From Flavihumibacter stibioxidans (GTDB taxonomy: Bacteria > Bacteroidota > Bacteroidia > Chitinophagales > Chitinophagaceae), in contig NZ_MBUA01000001.1 of the NCBI RefSeq assembly GCF_014332695.1, forward strand, positions 682,001 through 746,000: 64,000 nucleotides of DNA, read 5' to 3'. Position numbers and translations under genes: made by a program. The notes under the pieces were generated by a model that was given only the letters and a program-made list of their open reading frames with translations, did not search any database and had not been told where the DNA came from. Below, one piece after another: positions 1 through 9,110 of the stretch (positions are counted from its first letter, which is position 1; every line of letters starts with the position of its first letter).

Positions 1-1979
1 CGGAAAAATCCTTATCGGATCCCCAATCGGTAGTGCTTTCTGCCAGCATGGCGAAGAAATATTTTGGCAGCACCAATGCAGTGGGGAAAACACTGGAACT
101 TAAACTGGGTGATACTTTCCAGCCCTACCAGGTATCGGCTGTGATGCAGGATGCGCCGCAGAATTCCTCCATCAAGCCACAGTTGCTACTACCCCTGAAA
201 TTCGCGCCATCACAAAATGACAAACACTGGATGAATTTTTTCCTGCACACGTTTGTACTTCTTAAACCCGGTGCTGATATCGCAAAAGTGGAAACACAGA
301 TGAACAGGGTTTTCATGGCCGAAGCCGCCGAAGAACTGGCAGCTAATAAACAAAATTCCGGCATGGAAGAAAAAGTCCATTACGGACTGCAGGCTTTCGA
401 ATCCATGCACCTGGATACCGTTTATCAGGCAGACAATGGACTGGTGGACGCCAGCAACCCAATGTATACTTATATTCTATCGGGCATTGCATTACTAATC
501 CTGGTCGTCGCCTGTATTAATTTCGTGAACCTCACCCTGGGCCAGGCATTGAAACGATCCCGCGAGATCGGTATCCGCAAAGCTATGGGCAGCCAGCGAT
601 CACAACTGGTCACCCAGTTCCTGGGCGAAGCCCTTGTATTATGCAGCATCGCCTTCCTGCTGGCCGTTGGAATGGTTATCACGGTTTTGCCCTATTTCAA
701 TACACTCGCCAATAAAGCGCTTTCCTTCAGTTACCTGCTGGATGCAAAACTAATTTTCGGTTATGGGTTACTGTTATTTGCAACAGCCTTGCTCGCTGGG
801 TTCTATCCAGCCCTTGTCCTGTCGGGTTTCAACCCGGTGCAAACCCTTTATGGCAAGGCCGTCCTGTCGGGAAGAAGCCTGCTCGCAAAGGGCATGGTGG
901 TGTTCCAGTTCACGCTGGCAACCTTCCTGATTATGGCGGTGATCACCATGTACAGCCAGTTTAATTATCTGACCAATTATAACCTGGGCTATAATGATAA
1001 GGGCGTTTTAAGTGTGAATACGGAGAGAATGGACAAGCAAAAACTCAACCTTTTCCGGAATGAATTATTAAAAAATTCTGCCATTCAACAGGTTGCAGCA
1101 GATCAGGGTGGGTTCCAATTCAGCGTGGCCCATATCAACCAGGGATCCAATATTGAATACAATATCAGGTATATCGATGAGCAATATTTCCCGCTCTTTG
1201 ACATTCCGGTGGTAAAAGGCAGGAACTTCTCTTCTGCCATGACAACAGATACGTCTGAAAGTGTTATCGTGAACGAAAGCTTTGTGAAGACGGCCGGCTG
1301 GAAGGATCCAATTGGACAGGAAGTGGATTTTTTCTGGCGCAATAAGAAATGTAAAGTGATTGGTGTGATTCGCGATTATCATTTCGAGTCACTCACAGAA
1401 GAAATGAAGCCGCAGCTTTTTACCGCTGATCCCGAGATGAAATTCTCCAATGTTTACCTGAGAGTGGCTCCCGGTGCGCTCGGCTCAGCACAGGCACACC
1501 TGTCATCGGTCTTCAAATCCTTTTTCCCGGCGCAGGCCTATAATCCCAGGTTCAAGGACCAGGAAAACCTGCAGGCATACGAAGCCGAAGCCAAATGGAA
1601 AACAATGATCAGTATGGGAGCAGTGCTGACCATCATCATATCCTGCATCGGCTTATTGGGACTCGCCACCATCACGGCACAAAAACGTACAAAGGAAATT
1701 GGGATCAGGAAAGTACTAGGTGCATCAGTCAGCGGAATCGTATCCATGTTGACAAGCGATTTCCTGCGTATGGTGGGATTGGCTGTCCTGATCGGTTTTC
1801 CACTGGCAGGATGGGCCATCGGGCAATGGCTGCAGAATTATCCATACCGGATTGAAATGAAATGGTGGATGTATGGCCTGGCGGGATTACTGGTGATGAT
1901 GGTTGCCTTCTTTACCATCGGCTGGCAAACCCTGCAGGCAGCCCGTAGCAATCCTGTAAAAAGCCTGAAATCAGAATAA
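1..1979 (+). CDS. FtsX/MacB-type ABC transporter permease, 5' truncated
   Basis: Inner-membrane permease of a MacB/FtsX-type ABC system, which usually couples ATP use to periplasmic efflux rather than moving substrate across the inner membrane. The reading frame is open from the window edge and already shows the periplasmic-domain motif SMAKKYFG within its first residues, so the true start lies upstream; a GTG at 33 is only an internal codon. Two FtsX modules are visible: TM segments around 145-250 of the visible part, each followed by the family hallmark (REIGIRKAMG near 177-186, KEIGIRKVLG near 555-564), a second periplasmic region between them, and three TM helices at the C-terminus. It ends 13 nt before the ATPase gene and is clearly in one operon with the ATPase and the TolC protein. 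Family assignment is firm; substrate unknown. Confidence 0.93.
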   Translation, partial: EKSLSDPQSVVLSASMAKKYFGSTNAVGKTLELKLGDTFQPYQVSAVMQDAPQNSSIKPQLLLPLKFAPSQNDKHWMNFFLHTFVLLKPGADIAKVETQMNRVFMAEAAEELAANKQNSGMEEKVHYGLQAFESMHLDTVYQADNGLVDASNPMYTYILSGIALLILVVACINFVNLTLGQALKRSREIGIRKAMGSQRSQLVTQFLGEALVLCSIAFLLAVGMVITVLPYFNTLANKALSFSYLLDAKLIFGYGLLLFATALLAGFYPALVLSGFNPVQTLYGKAVLSGRSLLAKGMVVFQFTLATFLIMAVITMYSQFNYLTNYNLGYNDKGVLSVNTERMDKQKLNLFRNELLKNSAIQQVAADQGGFQFSVAHINQGSNIEYNIRYIDEQYFPLFDIPVVKGRNFSSAMTTDTSESVIVNESFVKTAGWKDPIGQEVDFFWRNKKCKVIGVIRDYHFESLTEEMKPQLFTADPEMKFSNVYLRVAPGALGSAQAHLSSVFKSFFPAQAYNPRFKDQENLQAYEAEAKWKTMISMGAVLTIIISCIGLLGLATITAQKRTKEIGIRKVLGASVSGIVSMLTSDFLRMVGLAVLIGFPLAGWAIGQWLQNYPYRIEMKWWMYGLAGLLVMMVAFFTIGWQTLQAARSNPVKSLKSE

Positions 1980-1992
1980 TAAAATAACGACC

Positions 1993-2688
1993 ATGATCAA
2001 GCTAAAAAATATAACCAAGTGGGTGAACAACGGAAATAACCGGGTATTCCTGCTCAAGGACATTAACCTTCAGTTCAATGAGGGAGAATTCATATCCATC
2101 ATGGGGCCTTCCGGCTCGGGTAAATCCACCCTGCTTAATGTGATCGGCATGATCGATGATGCCGATGAGGGCGAATACCATTTCCTGGACCAGGCCGTTC
2201 ATGAGATGAAAGAAAAACAGCGGGCGCTGTTATACAAACAACATATTGGTTTCGTATTCCAGGCTTATCACCTCATTGATGAACTAACCGTTTACGAAAA
2301 CATTGAAACACCCCTGCTCTACCAGAACATCAAATCTTCCGATCGGAAAGCCATGGTGGCTGATATGCTGGACCGATTCAACATTGTGGGTAAAAAGGAT
2401 CTCTTCCCCAACCAGCTCTCCGGCGGACAGCAACAGCTGGTTGGCATCGCCAGGGCACTGATAGGTGCCCCCACCGTCATACTGGCCGATGAACCAACGG
2501 GCAACCTCAACAGCAAACAGGGCGAAGAGATAATGGAACTCTTCAGGGAACTCAATGAAAAAGACGGGGTCACCATCATCCAGGTCACCCATTCAGAAAA
2601 AAACGCCGCATACGGCAATCGTATCATTCACCTTTTAGATGGTCGGGTTGACCATCATGCAATGGAACAATACACAAAAACAGTATGA
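1993..2688 (+). CDS. ABC transporter ATP-binding protein, LolD/MacB type
   Basis: Cytoplasmic ATPase that should power the permease directly upstream. Its 231 residues are the usual length for LolD/MacB-like ATPases. Walker A GPSGSGKST is at 38-46, the Q-loop at FQAYHLID near 89, the signature LSGGQ at 142-146 and Walker B VILADEPT at 162-169, followed by an H-loop (VTHSE). One small oddity: the residue after the usual QQQ is Leu (QQQLVGIARAL) where most relatives have Arg. The ATG is 13 nt after the permease stop, and the gene overlaps the TolC gene by 4 nt (ATGA), typical of translational coupling. Function as part of a tripartite pump is inferred from context; the domain call is certain. 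Confidence 0.95.
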   Translation: MIKLKNITKWVNNGNNRVFLLKDINLQFNEGEFISIMGPSGSGKSTLLNVIGMIDDADEGEYHFLDQAVHEMKEKQRALLYKQHIGFVFQAYHLIDELTVYENIETPLLYQNIKSSDRKAMVADMLDRFNIVGKKDLFPNQLSGGQQQLVGIARALIGAPTVILADEPTGNLNSKQGEEIMELFRELNEKDGVTIIQVTHSEKNAAYGNRIIHLLDGRVDHHAMEQYTKTV

Positions 2689-4214
2689 AAAATCAGTTAT
2701 ACTACCGGATTAGAATAAGCGCAGCTATCCTGTTGATGGCCGGCGCATCATTGCTGGCCACCGGAGATTTGCAGGCCCAGTCCACGGCCCCTGCACGGCC
2801 AGCCAGTACAACCGCAACATCCCAGCCCCCAGCCCCCCCGGTAACAGGCGACCCCACGGGTCCTCTAAGCCTGCAGCAATGCGTGGAACTGGCCCTGGCC
2901 AATAACCTTGAGTTGAAACAGGCCGAGATCCAGGCATCTTCTGCAAAGGTGGATTACAAACAATCGCGCAACAACCTGCTTCCTGCGGTGAATGGTTTTG
3001 TGGAACACGGATTGAACCAGGGCCGGAGCATCGATCCGTTCAGTAACAGTTACCTGAACCAGAACATCAATTACGCCAACTACGGTCTCAGTGGCGGCGT
3101 AGTGCTTTTTAACGGCCTGGCCGCACAGTACAATATCAAATCGCAGCGGCTGGCCTATGAAGCCGGACAGGCTGATATCCAGCAAAACAAGGACAACCTC
3201 ATTGTGCAGGTGATGGTTGCCTATCTGCAGGTGCTGGCTACTTCTGACCAGCTCGTTCAGATCCGCAACCAGGCAGAACTCAGCCGGAAGCAGGTGGAAA
3301 GGCTCACACTGCTGAACAATGAGGGATCAATTACCCCTTCACAATTGTTTGACCTCAAGGGACAACTGGCCAATGACGAGATCAGTCTCATCAATACACA
3401 GAACCAGCTGGAGGCGGCCCGACTGACCCTTTGCCAGCTCATGAATGTGCCCTATGATCCCACTATCCAGCCCCAGTCCATCAGCACCGGCGATTTCCTG
3501 AAATCTTATGAAGGCAGCGCGGCAACCGTCTATCAATCAGCCCTGCAAAACCTGGCCATGGTAAAATCCGCCACCCTCAAAAAGGAAAGCGCCGAACAGG
3601 GCGTGAAAGCCTGGAAAAGCCAGCTCTGGCCGGTATTTTCAGTAAATGCAGGATTGTACACCAATTACTCCAGTGCGGCAAAAACCGCCCGATTGATCAG
3701 TTCCAGTGAGGTGGAAACAGGTGGATATATTAAGATCAATGGCAGCCAGTCGCCGGTGTACACCATGCAGGATAATTTCACCCAGCAGGACATCAGCTAT
3801 GGTAACCAGTTCCGCAACAACTACAGTACCAATGTGAACCTGGCGGTCCGTATTCCCATCCTGAACAGCCTGCAGACCCGAAACCGAATCAGCCGGTCGA
3901 AACTGGTATTGCAAAACGCAGATGTGGTGGAGAAAACCACCCGCACACGCCTTCAGCAGCAGGTGGAGCAGGCCTGGCTCAATATGACAGCAACCTATAA
4001 CCGTTATAATACTTTACTGCAGCAGGTAGATGCTTTCAATGAATCCTTCCGGGGAACTGAAGCCCGTTTCAACGAGGGTGTCTTGAACAGCGTGGACTAT
4101 CTCACCGCCAAGAACAACCTCGACCGTGCAAACAATAATCTGATCATCGCCAGGTATGAATATGTACTGAGAACCAGGATTCTGGATTACTACCAGGGAA
4201 TGCCGGTGTGGTGA
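2685..4214 (+). CDS. TolC family outer membrane efflux protein
   Basis: Outer membrane channel component, 509 residues, with an N-terminal signal peptide (hydrophobic stretch about 10-25, cleavage likely near LQAQS) followed by an Ala/Pro/Thr-rich linker up to about residue 58. The OEP fold begins at PLSLQQCVELALANNLELKQ, the typical first helix, and long coiled-coil helices follow; a second OEP repeat starts near 280. The start overlaps the ATPase stop (ATGA), so permease, ATPase and TolC form one operon; a MacA-like adaptor is not visible and may lie upstream of the window. Substrate unknown: an antibiotic, siderophore or peptide are all possible. Confidence 0.93.
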   Translation: MKNQLYYRIRISAAILLMAGASLLATGDLQAQSTAPARPASTTATSQPPAPPVTGDPTGPLSLQQCVELALANNLELKQAEIQASSAKVDYKQSRNNLLPAVNGFVEHGLNQGRSIDPFSNSYLNQNINYANYGLSGGVVLFNGLAAQYNIKSQRLAYEAGQADIQQNKDNLIVQVMVAYLQVLATSDQLVQIRNQAELSRKQVERLTLLNNEGSITPSQLFDLKGQLANDEISLINTQNQLEAARLTLCQLMNVPYDPTIQPQSISTGDFLKSYEGSAATVYQSALQNLAMVKSATLKKESAEQGVKAWKSQLWPVFSVNAGLYTNYSSAAKTARLISSSEVETGGYIKINGSQSPVYTMQDNFTQQDISYGNQFRNNYSTNVNLAVRIPILNSLQTRNRISRSKLVLQNADVVEKTTRTRLQQQVEQAWLNMTATYNRYNTLLQQVDAFNESFRGTEARFNEGVLNSVDYLTAKNNLDRANNNLIIARYEYVLRTRILDYYQGMPVW

Positions 4215-4271
4215 GGAGAATAAAGGCCGGACAACTCATTTTCCCTATCACCAATAATTAACATCTGCCAA

Positions 4272-4304
4272 TTTGGCACTAATGGTTGCTTTTTGCTATT
4301 TTTG
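4272..4304 (+). promoter_or_regulatory. Bacteroidota-type promoter upstream of miaB
   Basis: TTTG at 4272-4275 and TATTTTTG at 4297-4304, separated by 21 nt, fit the Bacteroidota -33/-7 consensus (TTTG, TAnnTTTG). The -7 element ends 18 nt before the miaB ATG, giving a very short leader. Confidence 0.6.
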
Positions 4305-4322
4305 CCCCCTTAATTGAGCTAG

Positions 4323-5738
4323 ATGCTGGACCTGATCAATAAAGTACATGATGAGAACCGCCAGGGGGAGGCTTTTGCTCCCTTTCCCGTGGATGAAAAC
4401 CATTACAAAAAACATTTTTACATCGAGAGCTATGGCTGTTCGATGAACTTTGCCGACAGCGAGATTGTGGCATCCATCCTGCAGGACCAGGGATTTGGTG
4501 CCACCCGCAATATGGAAATAGCTGACCTGATTTTCATCAATACCTGTTCCATCCGCGAAAAAGCCGAACAAACCGTTCGCAAGCGCCTGACAGATTTCAA
4601 AAAACTGAAAAGGGCCAGGCCGGGGTTGCTGGTTGGCGTACTCGGTTGTATGGCTGAGCGCCTGAAGGCAAAATTTCTGGAAGAGGAGAAACTGGTGGAT
4701 ATGGTGGTGGGGCCAGATGCCTACCGCACCCTGCCCGGATTGATCGAAGAGGCAGAAACCGGTCAGAAAGCAGTGAATGTGTTACTGAGCCGCGATGAAA
4801 CCTACGCCGATATTGCACCCGTGCGCCTGGATTCCAACGGCGTTTCAGCCTTTGTGAGCATCATGCGGGGATGTAATAATATGTGTTCCTTCTGCGTGGT
4901 ACCCTTTACCCGCGGACGCGAAAGGAGCCGGGATGCAGAAAGCATCCTTGCGGAATGCACAAACCTTTATAATGATGGTTACAAGGAAGTGACCCTGCTG
5001 GGTCAGAATGTTGATTCCTATTATTATGTGAACGAAAGGTCAGATGAAACCGTCACTTTCGCCAGCCTGCTGGAAAAAGTGGCGCAAATCGGCTCGGATT
5101 TGCGCGTGCGTTTCTCTACTTCCCACCCCAAGGACATCACCGACGAGGTGCTGCATATCATGGCGAAATACGAAAACATCTGCAAATACATCCACCTGCC
5201 TGTGCAGAGTGGCAGCAGCCGTGTGCTGCAGCTGATGAACCGGACCTATACCCGTGAATGGTATATGGCAAAGGTGGACCGCATCAGGGAAATTCTTCCG
5301 GACTGCGGCATCTCATCTGATATCATTGCCGGTTTCTGTACGGAAACCGTGGAAGATCACGAGGATACACTTAGCATCATGGAGTACAGCCGGTATGACC
5401 TGAGTTATATGTTCTTCTATAGTGAGCGCCCGGGAACCCTGGCAGCCCGCCGTTACCAGGACGATATCCCACTGGAAGTGAAGAAACGCCGCCTGCAGGA
5501 GATCGTTGATCTGCAGGGAAGACTCAGCAGGGAAAGCAACCTGCTCGACCTGGGAAAAACATTTACCGTATTGGCAGAAGGCCCGAGCAAGAAAAACCCC
5601 GCCGACTGGATGGGACGCAGCAGCCAGAACAAAGTGATCGTTTTCCCCAAACCCGAAGGACTGAAAAAAGGTGATTACGTGAAGGTGAAAGTGACAGATT
5701 GTACCCAGGCAACCTTATTAGGCAGGGTCGAAGAATAG
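4323..5738 (+). CDS. miaB: tRNA-2-methylthio-N6-dimethylallyladenosine synthase MiaB
   Basis: Radical-SAM methylthiotransferase that converts i6A37 to ms2i6A37 in tRNAs reading UNN codons. All three parts are visible in 471 residues: the N-terminal UPF0004 domain with auxiliary-cluster cysteines C39, C75 and C109; the radical-SAM core with CNNMCSFC (C184, C188, C191) followed by [12 protein letters not shown], a signature that separates MiaB from RimO/MtaB; and a C-terminal TRAM domain (about 405-470). The ATG follows a good promoter. The next gene starts 44 nt after the stop. Length and motifs match the family fully. Confidence 0.97.
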   Translation: MLDLINKVHDENRQGEAFAPFPVDENHYKKHFYIESYGCSMNFADSEIVASILQDQGFGATRNMEIADLIFINTCSIREKAEQTVRKRLTDFKKLKRARPGLLVGVLGCMAERLKAKFLEEEKLVDMVVGPDAYRTLPGLIEEAETGQKAVNVLLSRDETYADIAPVRLDSNGVSAFVSIMRGCNNMCSFCVVPFTRGRERSRDAESILAECTNLYNDGYKEVTLLGQNVDSYYYVNERSDETVTFASLLEKVAQIGSDLRVRFSTSHPKDITDEVLHIMAKYENICKYIHLPVQSGSSRVLQLMNRTYTREWYMAKVDRIREILPDCGISSDIIAGFCTETVEDHEDTLSIMEYSRYDLSYMFFYSERPGTLAARRYQDDIPLEVKKRRLQEIVDLQGRLSRESNLLDLGKTFTVLAEGPSKKNPADWMGRSSQNKVIVFPKPEGLKKGDYVKVKVTDCTQATLLGRVEE

Positions 5739-5782
5739 ATCCCATTCACCTATTGACCCAATCACCCATTGACTATTTCACC

Positions 5783-7051
5783 ATGGACATTCAAAGTATA
5801 AAAAATCGTTTCGGCATCATCGGCAACGCCCCTGCCCTTAACCATGCACTGAACGTAGCGGCCCAGGTAGCCAACACCGACCTCAGCGTATTGATCGTGG
5901 GGGAAAGCGGTGTGGGTAAGGAAGCGTTCTCCCAAATCATACATGCCCTGTCGGCACGCAAACACAACCCTTTTATCGCGGTAAACTGCGGTGCCATTCC
6001 GGAAGGCACGATCGACTCTGAATTATTCGGTCATGAAAAAGGCGCCTTCACCGGCGCAGTTGACAGCCGGAAAGGTTATTTCGAAACCGTAAATGGCGGC
6101 ACCATCTTCCTCGATGAAATTGGTGAGATGCCACTCGGCACACAGGCCAGGCTGTTGAGGGTGCTGGAAGCCGGAGAATTCATCCGTGTTGGTTCCTCCA
6201 AGGTGCAGAAAACAGATGTGCGGGTTATTGCCGCCACCAATAAGGAATTACTGGAATTCACCCAGAATGGCAAATTCCGGGAGGACCTCTACTACCGCCT
6301 GAGTACCGTGCCCATCCGGGTGCCATCCCTCCGAGACCGCAAGGAAGACATCCCCCTGCTGTTCAGGAAATTCGCAGTTGACTTTGCGGAACGCTACAAG
6401 ACCCCACCGGTTCAGCTCGACGACGAGGCCCGAAATTTACTGGTCAGTTATTCCTGGCCTGGTAATGTCCGCGAGCTGAAAAATATCGCCGAACAGATTT
6501 CCGTACTTTCCACGGACAAACAGGTTGGCGCAAATGAATTAAGAAAATTCCTGCCCGTTGAAAAGGTCACAAGCCGGCTGCCAATGGTCATCGGGAACGG
6601 TTCACATGGAGGCACACACGAATTCAGTAATGAACGGGAGATCCTGTACAAACTTTTTTTCGACATGAAGAAAGATGTAACGGAGCTGAAAAAAATGTTC
6701 GTGGAAATCATGCAGAACCCGGGCGAAGCCGCTGCAGCTGCTGCCTATACCAAGGAAAGTCTCCTGCGCGAATATCCCTCACCGGTAGAACTGCAACAGC
6801 CGGCGAATGTATTGCCCCCAACCTATTTGCCACAGGTAAGCTCGCCGCAGCCTGCAGTCATTATGCCACATGAAGAAATCCACGAACATGAAGAAGTGGA
6901 AGAATCGCTCAATATCATGGACAAGGAAAAGGAACTCATCGTCAAAGCGCTGAAAAAACATAAGGGAAAAAGAAAGGATGCTGCAACAGACCTGGGCATC
7001 AGCGAAAGGACCCTTTACCGCAAACTGAAAGAATATGATATCAATGACTAA
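5783..7051 (+). CDS. Sigma-54-dependent activator without receiver domain (AAA+ and Fis-type HTH)
   Basis: Predicted enhancer-binding activator of sigma54 RNA polymerase, 422 residues from the ATG at 5783 (a TTG 84 nt upstream lies inside miaB and is unlikely). The AAA+ core starts almost at residue 1: Walker A GESGVGKE at 40-47, the sigma54-contacting loop GAFTGA at 87-92, Walker B FLDEIGE at 109-115 and the second region of homology LSTVPIRVPSLRDRKEDI. No N-terminal response-regulator, GAF or PAS domain is present. A linker of about 120 residues, Pro/Glu-rich and with an Ala run, leads to a Fis-like HTH (DAATDLGISERTLYRKLKEY) at the extreme C-terminus. The stop overlaps the start of lptE, so the activator and an outer-membrane assembly gene are co-transcribed. 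Target promoters unknown. Confidence 0.92.
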   Translation: MDIQSIKNRFGIIGNAPALNHALNVAAQVANTDLSVLIVGESGVGKEAFSQIIHALSARKHNPFIAVNCGAIPEGTIDSELFGHEKGAFTGAVDSRKGYFETVNGGTIFLDEIGEMPLGTQARLLRVLEAGEFIRVGSSKVQKTDVRVIAATNKELLEFTQNGKFREDLYYRLSTVPIRVPSLRDRKEDIPLLFRKFAVDFAERYKTPPVQLDDEARNLLVSYSWPGNVRELKNIAEQISVLSTDKQVGANELRKFLPVEKVTSRLPMVIGNGSHGGTHEFSNEREILYKLFFDMKKDVTELKKMFVEIMQNPGEAAAAAAYTKESLLREYPSPVELQQPANVLPPTYLPQVSSPQPAVIMPHEEIHEHEEVEESLNIMDKEKELIVKALKKHKGKRKDAATDLGISERTLYRKLKEYDIND

Positions 7052-7565
7052 TCCCCTGCATAGAACTTTCGCCATAAAAACAGTCCTGCTGTTGTTTTCA
7101 GCCATGACCTTATTCAGTGGCTGCTATTCCTTCCGCGATGTATCCATTCCGCCTGAAGTGAAAACTGTCAGGATCAATTTCATTGAAAACAAGGCCAGGT
7201 ACGTGAATCCCCTGCTGAGCCCACAGCTGACGGACAAATTACGGCAGAAAGTGATAAGCCAGACCAAGCTGACCCAGATCCAGGGCGAGGATGCGCATTA
7301 TGATATTTCGGGAACGATCACCGATTATTCAGTTACCACCACAGGTATTGCTGACCGCCAGGTGGCCAGTAACCGCTTAAACATAACCGTACAGATTGTT
7401 TTTAAAAACCGTCTCGACGAGAAAAAGAATTTTGAGGCATCCGTGACCCGGAATTTTGATTTCAATGCCAGCCTGAGCTTACAACAAGCCGAAACCCAGC
7501 TGAATGAAACCATCCTCAGGAACCTAAGCGATGAAATTTTCAACCGCATCTTTTCCAACTGGTAA
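7044..7565 (+). CDS. lptE: LptE-like outer membrane lipoprotein
   Basis: Lipoprotein that should plug and support the LptD translocon placing LPS in the outer membrane. A signal peptide ends in the lipobox LFSGC (Cys27 from the ATG at 7044; an ATG at 7035 adds three residues). The mature part carries the Bacteroidota LptE pattern: SIPPEVKTVRINFIENKA, then NPLLSPQLTDKLRQK, SQTKL and the later ISGTITDYSV and FKNRLDEKKNFE strands. The gene overlaps the 3' end of the sigma54 activator by 8 nt. Length (173 aa) fits. The LptE identification rests on these family patterns; LptD is not in the window. Confidence 0.88.
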   Translation: MTNPLHRTFAIKTVLLLFSAMTLFSGCYSFRDVSIPPEVKTVRINFIENKARYVNPLLSPQLTDKLRQKVISQTKLTQIQGEDAHYDISGTITDYSVTTTGIADRQVASNRLNITVQIVFKNRLDEKKNFEASVTRNFDFNASLSLQQAETQLNETILRNLSDEIFNRIFSNW

Positions 7566-7592
7566 ATAACTGTATATTGCCTGCTCACTGAA

Positions 7593-8657
7593 ATGGAACT
7601 AAACAAAACCATACAGCATTATTTTCACCAGCCGGCACTGGAAAGTGTCAGCCTGTCTGAGCTTGAAAAAGCCGTGCAGCGTTACCCATATAGTGCTGCT
7701 TTGCAATTCCTGCTCCTGAAAAAAATGCAACAGGAAAAGGATCCCGGTTTTGACAGGCAATTTGCTGTGGCTTCCTTATATTATTCCAACCCCTGGTTGT
7801 TGCGCGACCTGTTACAGGCCAGTCCCCATCCTTCTCAACAATCGGTTCATACCGGTTTCGAACAGGTTGTTACGCAAAAATCAACGGCTTCGTCCGGCAC
7901 CATTGAAATCGTTGAAGAAACTGTGCCGGAAGCTATTGAGGAACAGCCCCTCGCACCCGAAACCGGACTGACAAAACCGGAAATCAATGAAGAAGCTGCT
8001 TTCCCCGAAGTACTGCCAACATGGCCACCTGTGGAGGAAGCCGAAACTGTAGTTGCGGAAACGAAAGCCGAAACACTCGCCGAAATCGACCAGGTTTCAG
8101 CTGAAAAGCCGGAAGAAACAGCAGAAATAACGGCCACACCAGCTTCGGTTAAGGAAATGGAACCCAAACCTGAACCACGCCCGGAAACGCCCGAAGAATC
8201 TGAATTGCGGACAGAACTCCTGATGAAGGAATCCCCCATCCGGATACCATCCCTGCGAGATCTGAGTCCCCAGACAGATGAACTGCCCATTTTTGAACCT
8301 TATCATACCATCGATTATTTCGCTTCACAGGGAATAAAACTCAGCCATGAAATGCCGGTCAATGACAAGCTGGGGCGACAGATGAAGAGTTTTACAGAAT
8401 GGATCCGCACCATGAAAAAGCTGCCACAGTCGCAGATCGAGCGCCAGTTGCTCATCGCTGCTACCGGGGAAAACATCGTTGCCATGGCGGCCGGATCCGT
8501 GAAAATGAAGGATGTAGTCACCGAAACCATGGCCGAAGTGCTGGTTAAACAGGGGAATATTGCCAAAGCCATCGATTTGTATAATAAATTAAGTTTGGCT
8601 CATCCCGACAAATCCGCTTATTTTGCGACTCGAATTGAACAATTAAAACATAGTTAA
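7593..8657 (+). CDS. Acidic low-complexity protein of unknown function with TPR-like C-terminus
   Basis: I do not recognise a named family. The 354 residues split into three parts: a helical N-terminus (about 1-75) that begins without a signal peptide and contains the ALQFLLLKKMQQEKD helix; a middle region (about 95-215) extremely rich in Glu, Pro, Ala and Thr and probably disordered; and a helical C-terminus with FASQGIKLSHEM, an MKSFTEWIRTMKKLP helix and an end resembling one TPR unit (AEVLVKQGNIAKAIDLYNKL). It lies 27 nt after lptE and one base before secG, so it is part of the same envelope/secretion operon. Probably a cytoplasmic scaffold or adaptor; that is inference from shape only. 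Confidence 0.8.
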   Translation: MELNKTIQHYFHQPALESVSLSELEKAVQRYPYSAALQFLLLKKMQQEKDPGFDRQFAVASLYYSNPWLLRDLLQASPHPSQQSVHTGFEQVVTQKSTASSGTIEIVEETVPEAIEEQPLAPETGLTKPEINEEAAFPEVLPTWPPVEEAETVVAETKAETLAEIDQVSAEKPEETAEITATPASVKEMEPKPEPRPETPEESELRTELLMKESPIRIPSLRDLSPQTDELPIFEPYHTIDYFASQGIKLSHEMPVNDKLGRQMKSFTEWIRTMKKLPQSQIERQLLIAATGENIVAMAAGSVKMKDVVTETMAEVLVKQGNIAKAIDLYNKLSLAHPDKSAYFATRIEQLKHS

Positions 8658-8658
8658 G

Positions 8659-9033
8659 ATGATGATTTTGTTCCTGATCCTGGTAGTATTGGCCAGTGCG
8701 ATTCTTGGTTTTGTGATCCTGGTCCAAAACCCCAAAGGTGGTGGTCTGGCCGGAAACGTGGGCGGACTCAGCAACCAGTTTATGGGTGTCAAACAAACAA
8801 CGGATGTATTGGAAAGAGGTACCTGGATCTTCGCTACCGTGGTAGCGCTGCTCTGCCTTTTCTCTGCTATTTTTATTCCACAGGCAAGCAGTTCCGATAA
8901 TAACCTCCTGGAGCAACTGAATACCAAGCCAGCTGCAACTGCACCGGCCCCTGCCCCTGCCAACCAGGGTGCACAGCCATTGACCCCGGCTCCCGCCCCG
9001 GCCAATACCCAGCCGCAGCCTGCCAACAAATAA
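8659..9033 (+). CDS. secG: Preprotein translocase subunit SecG
   Basis: Small inner-membrane partner of SecY/SecE that assists SecA-driven protein export. The first TM helix (about 2-22) is followed by the SecG hallmark loop VQNPKGGGLAGNVGG and a second TM helix (about 55-74). The remaining 45 residues are an Ala/Pro/Gln-rich tail that is longer than in E. coli but common in Bacteroidota. Starts one base after the preceding stop and is followed by a strong terminator at 9055-9082, so it closes the lptE-containing operon. Confidence 0.96.
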   Translation: MMILFLILVVLASAILGFVILVQNPKGGGLAGNVGGLSNQFMGVKQTTDVLERGTWIFATVVALLCLFSAIFIPQASSSDNNLLEQLNTKPAATAPAPAPANQGAQPLTPAPAPANTQPQPANK

Positions 9034-9054
9034 TTTAGCCGAAAGCTACTACTG

Positions 9055-9082
9055 AAACCCTGCTCAACCGGCAGGGTTTTTT
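9055..9082 (+). terminator. Rho-independent terminator after secG
   Basis: Perfect 9-bp stem AAACCCTGC / GCAGGGTTT around a 7-nt loop, running into a T tract. It separates secG from mltG. Confidence 0.9.
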
Positions 9083-9110
9083 GCTTATTTTACACAGCAA
9101 TCAAGGATCC

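Noticed and set aside
7847-8290. 147-codon Ser/Gly-rich minus-strand frame
   Set aside because: Mirror image of the Glu/Pro-rich low-complexity region of the gene on the plus strand; produced by its codon bias.
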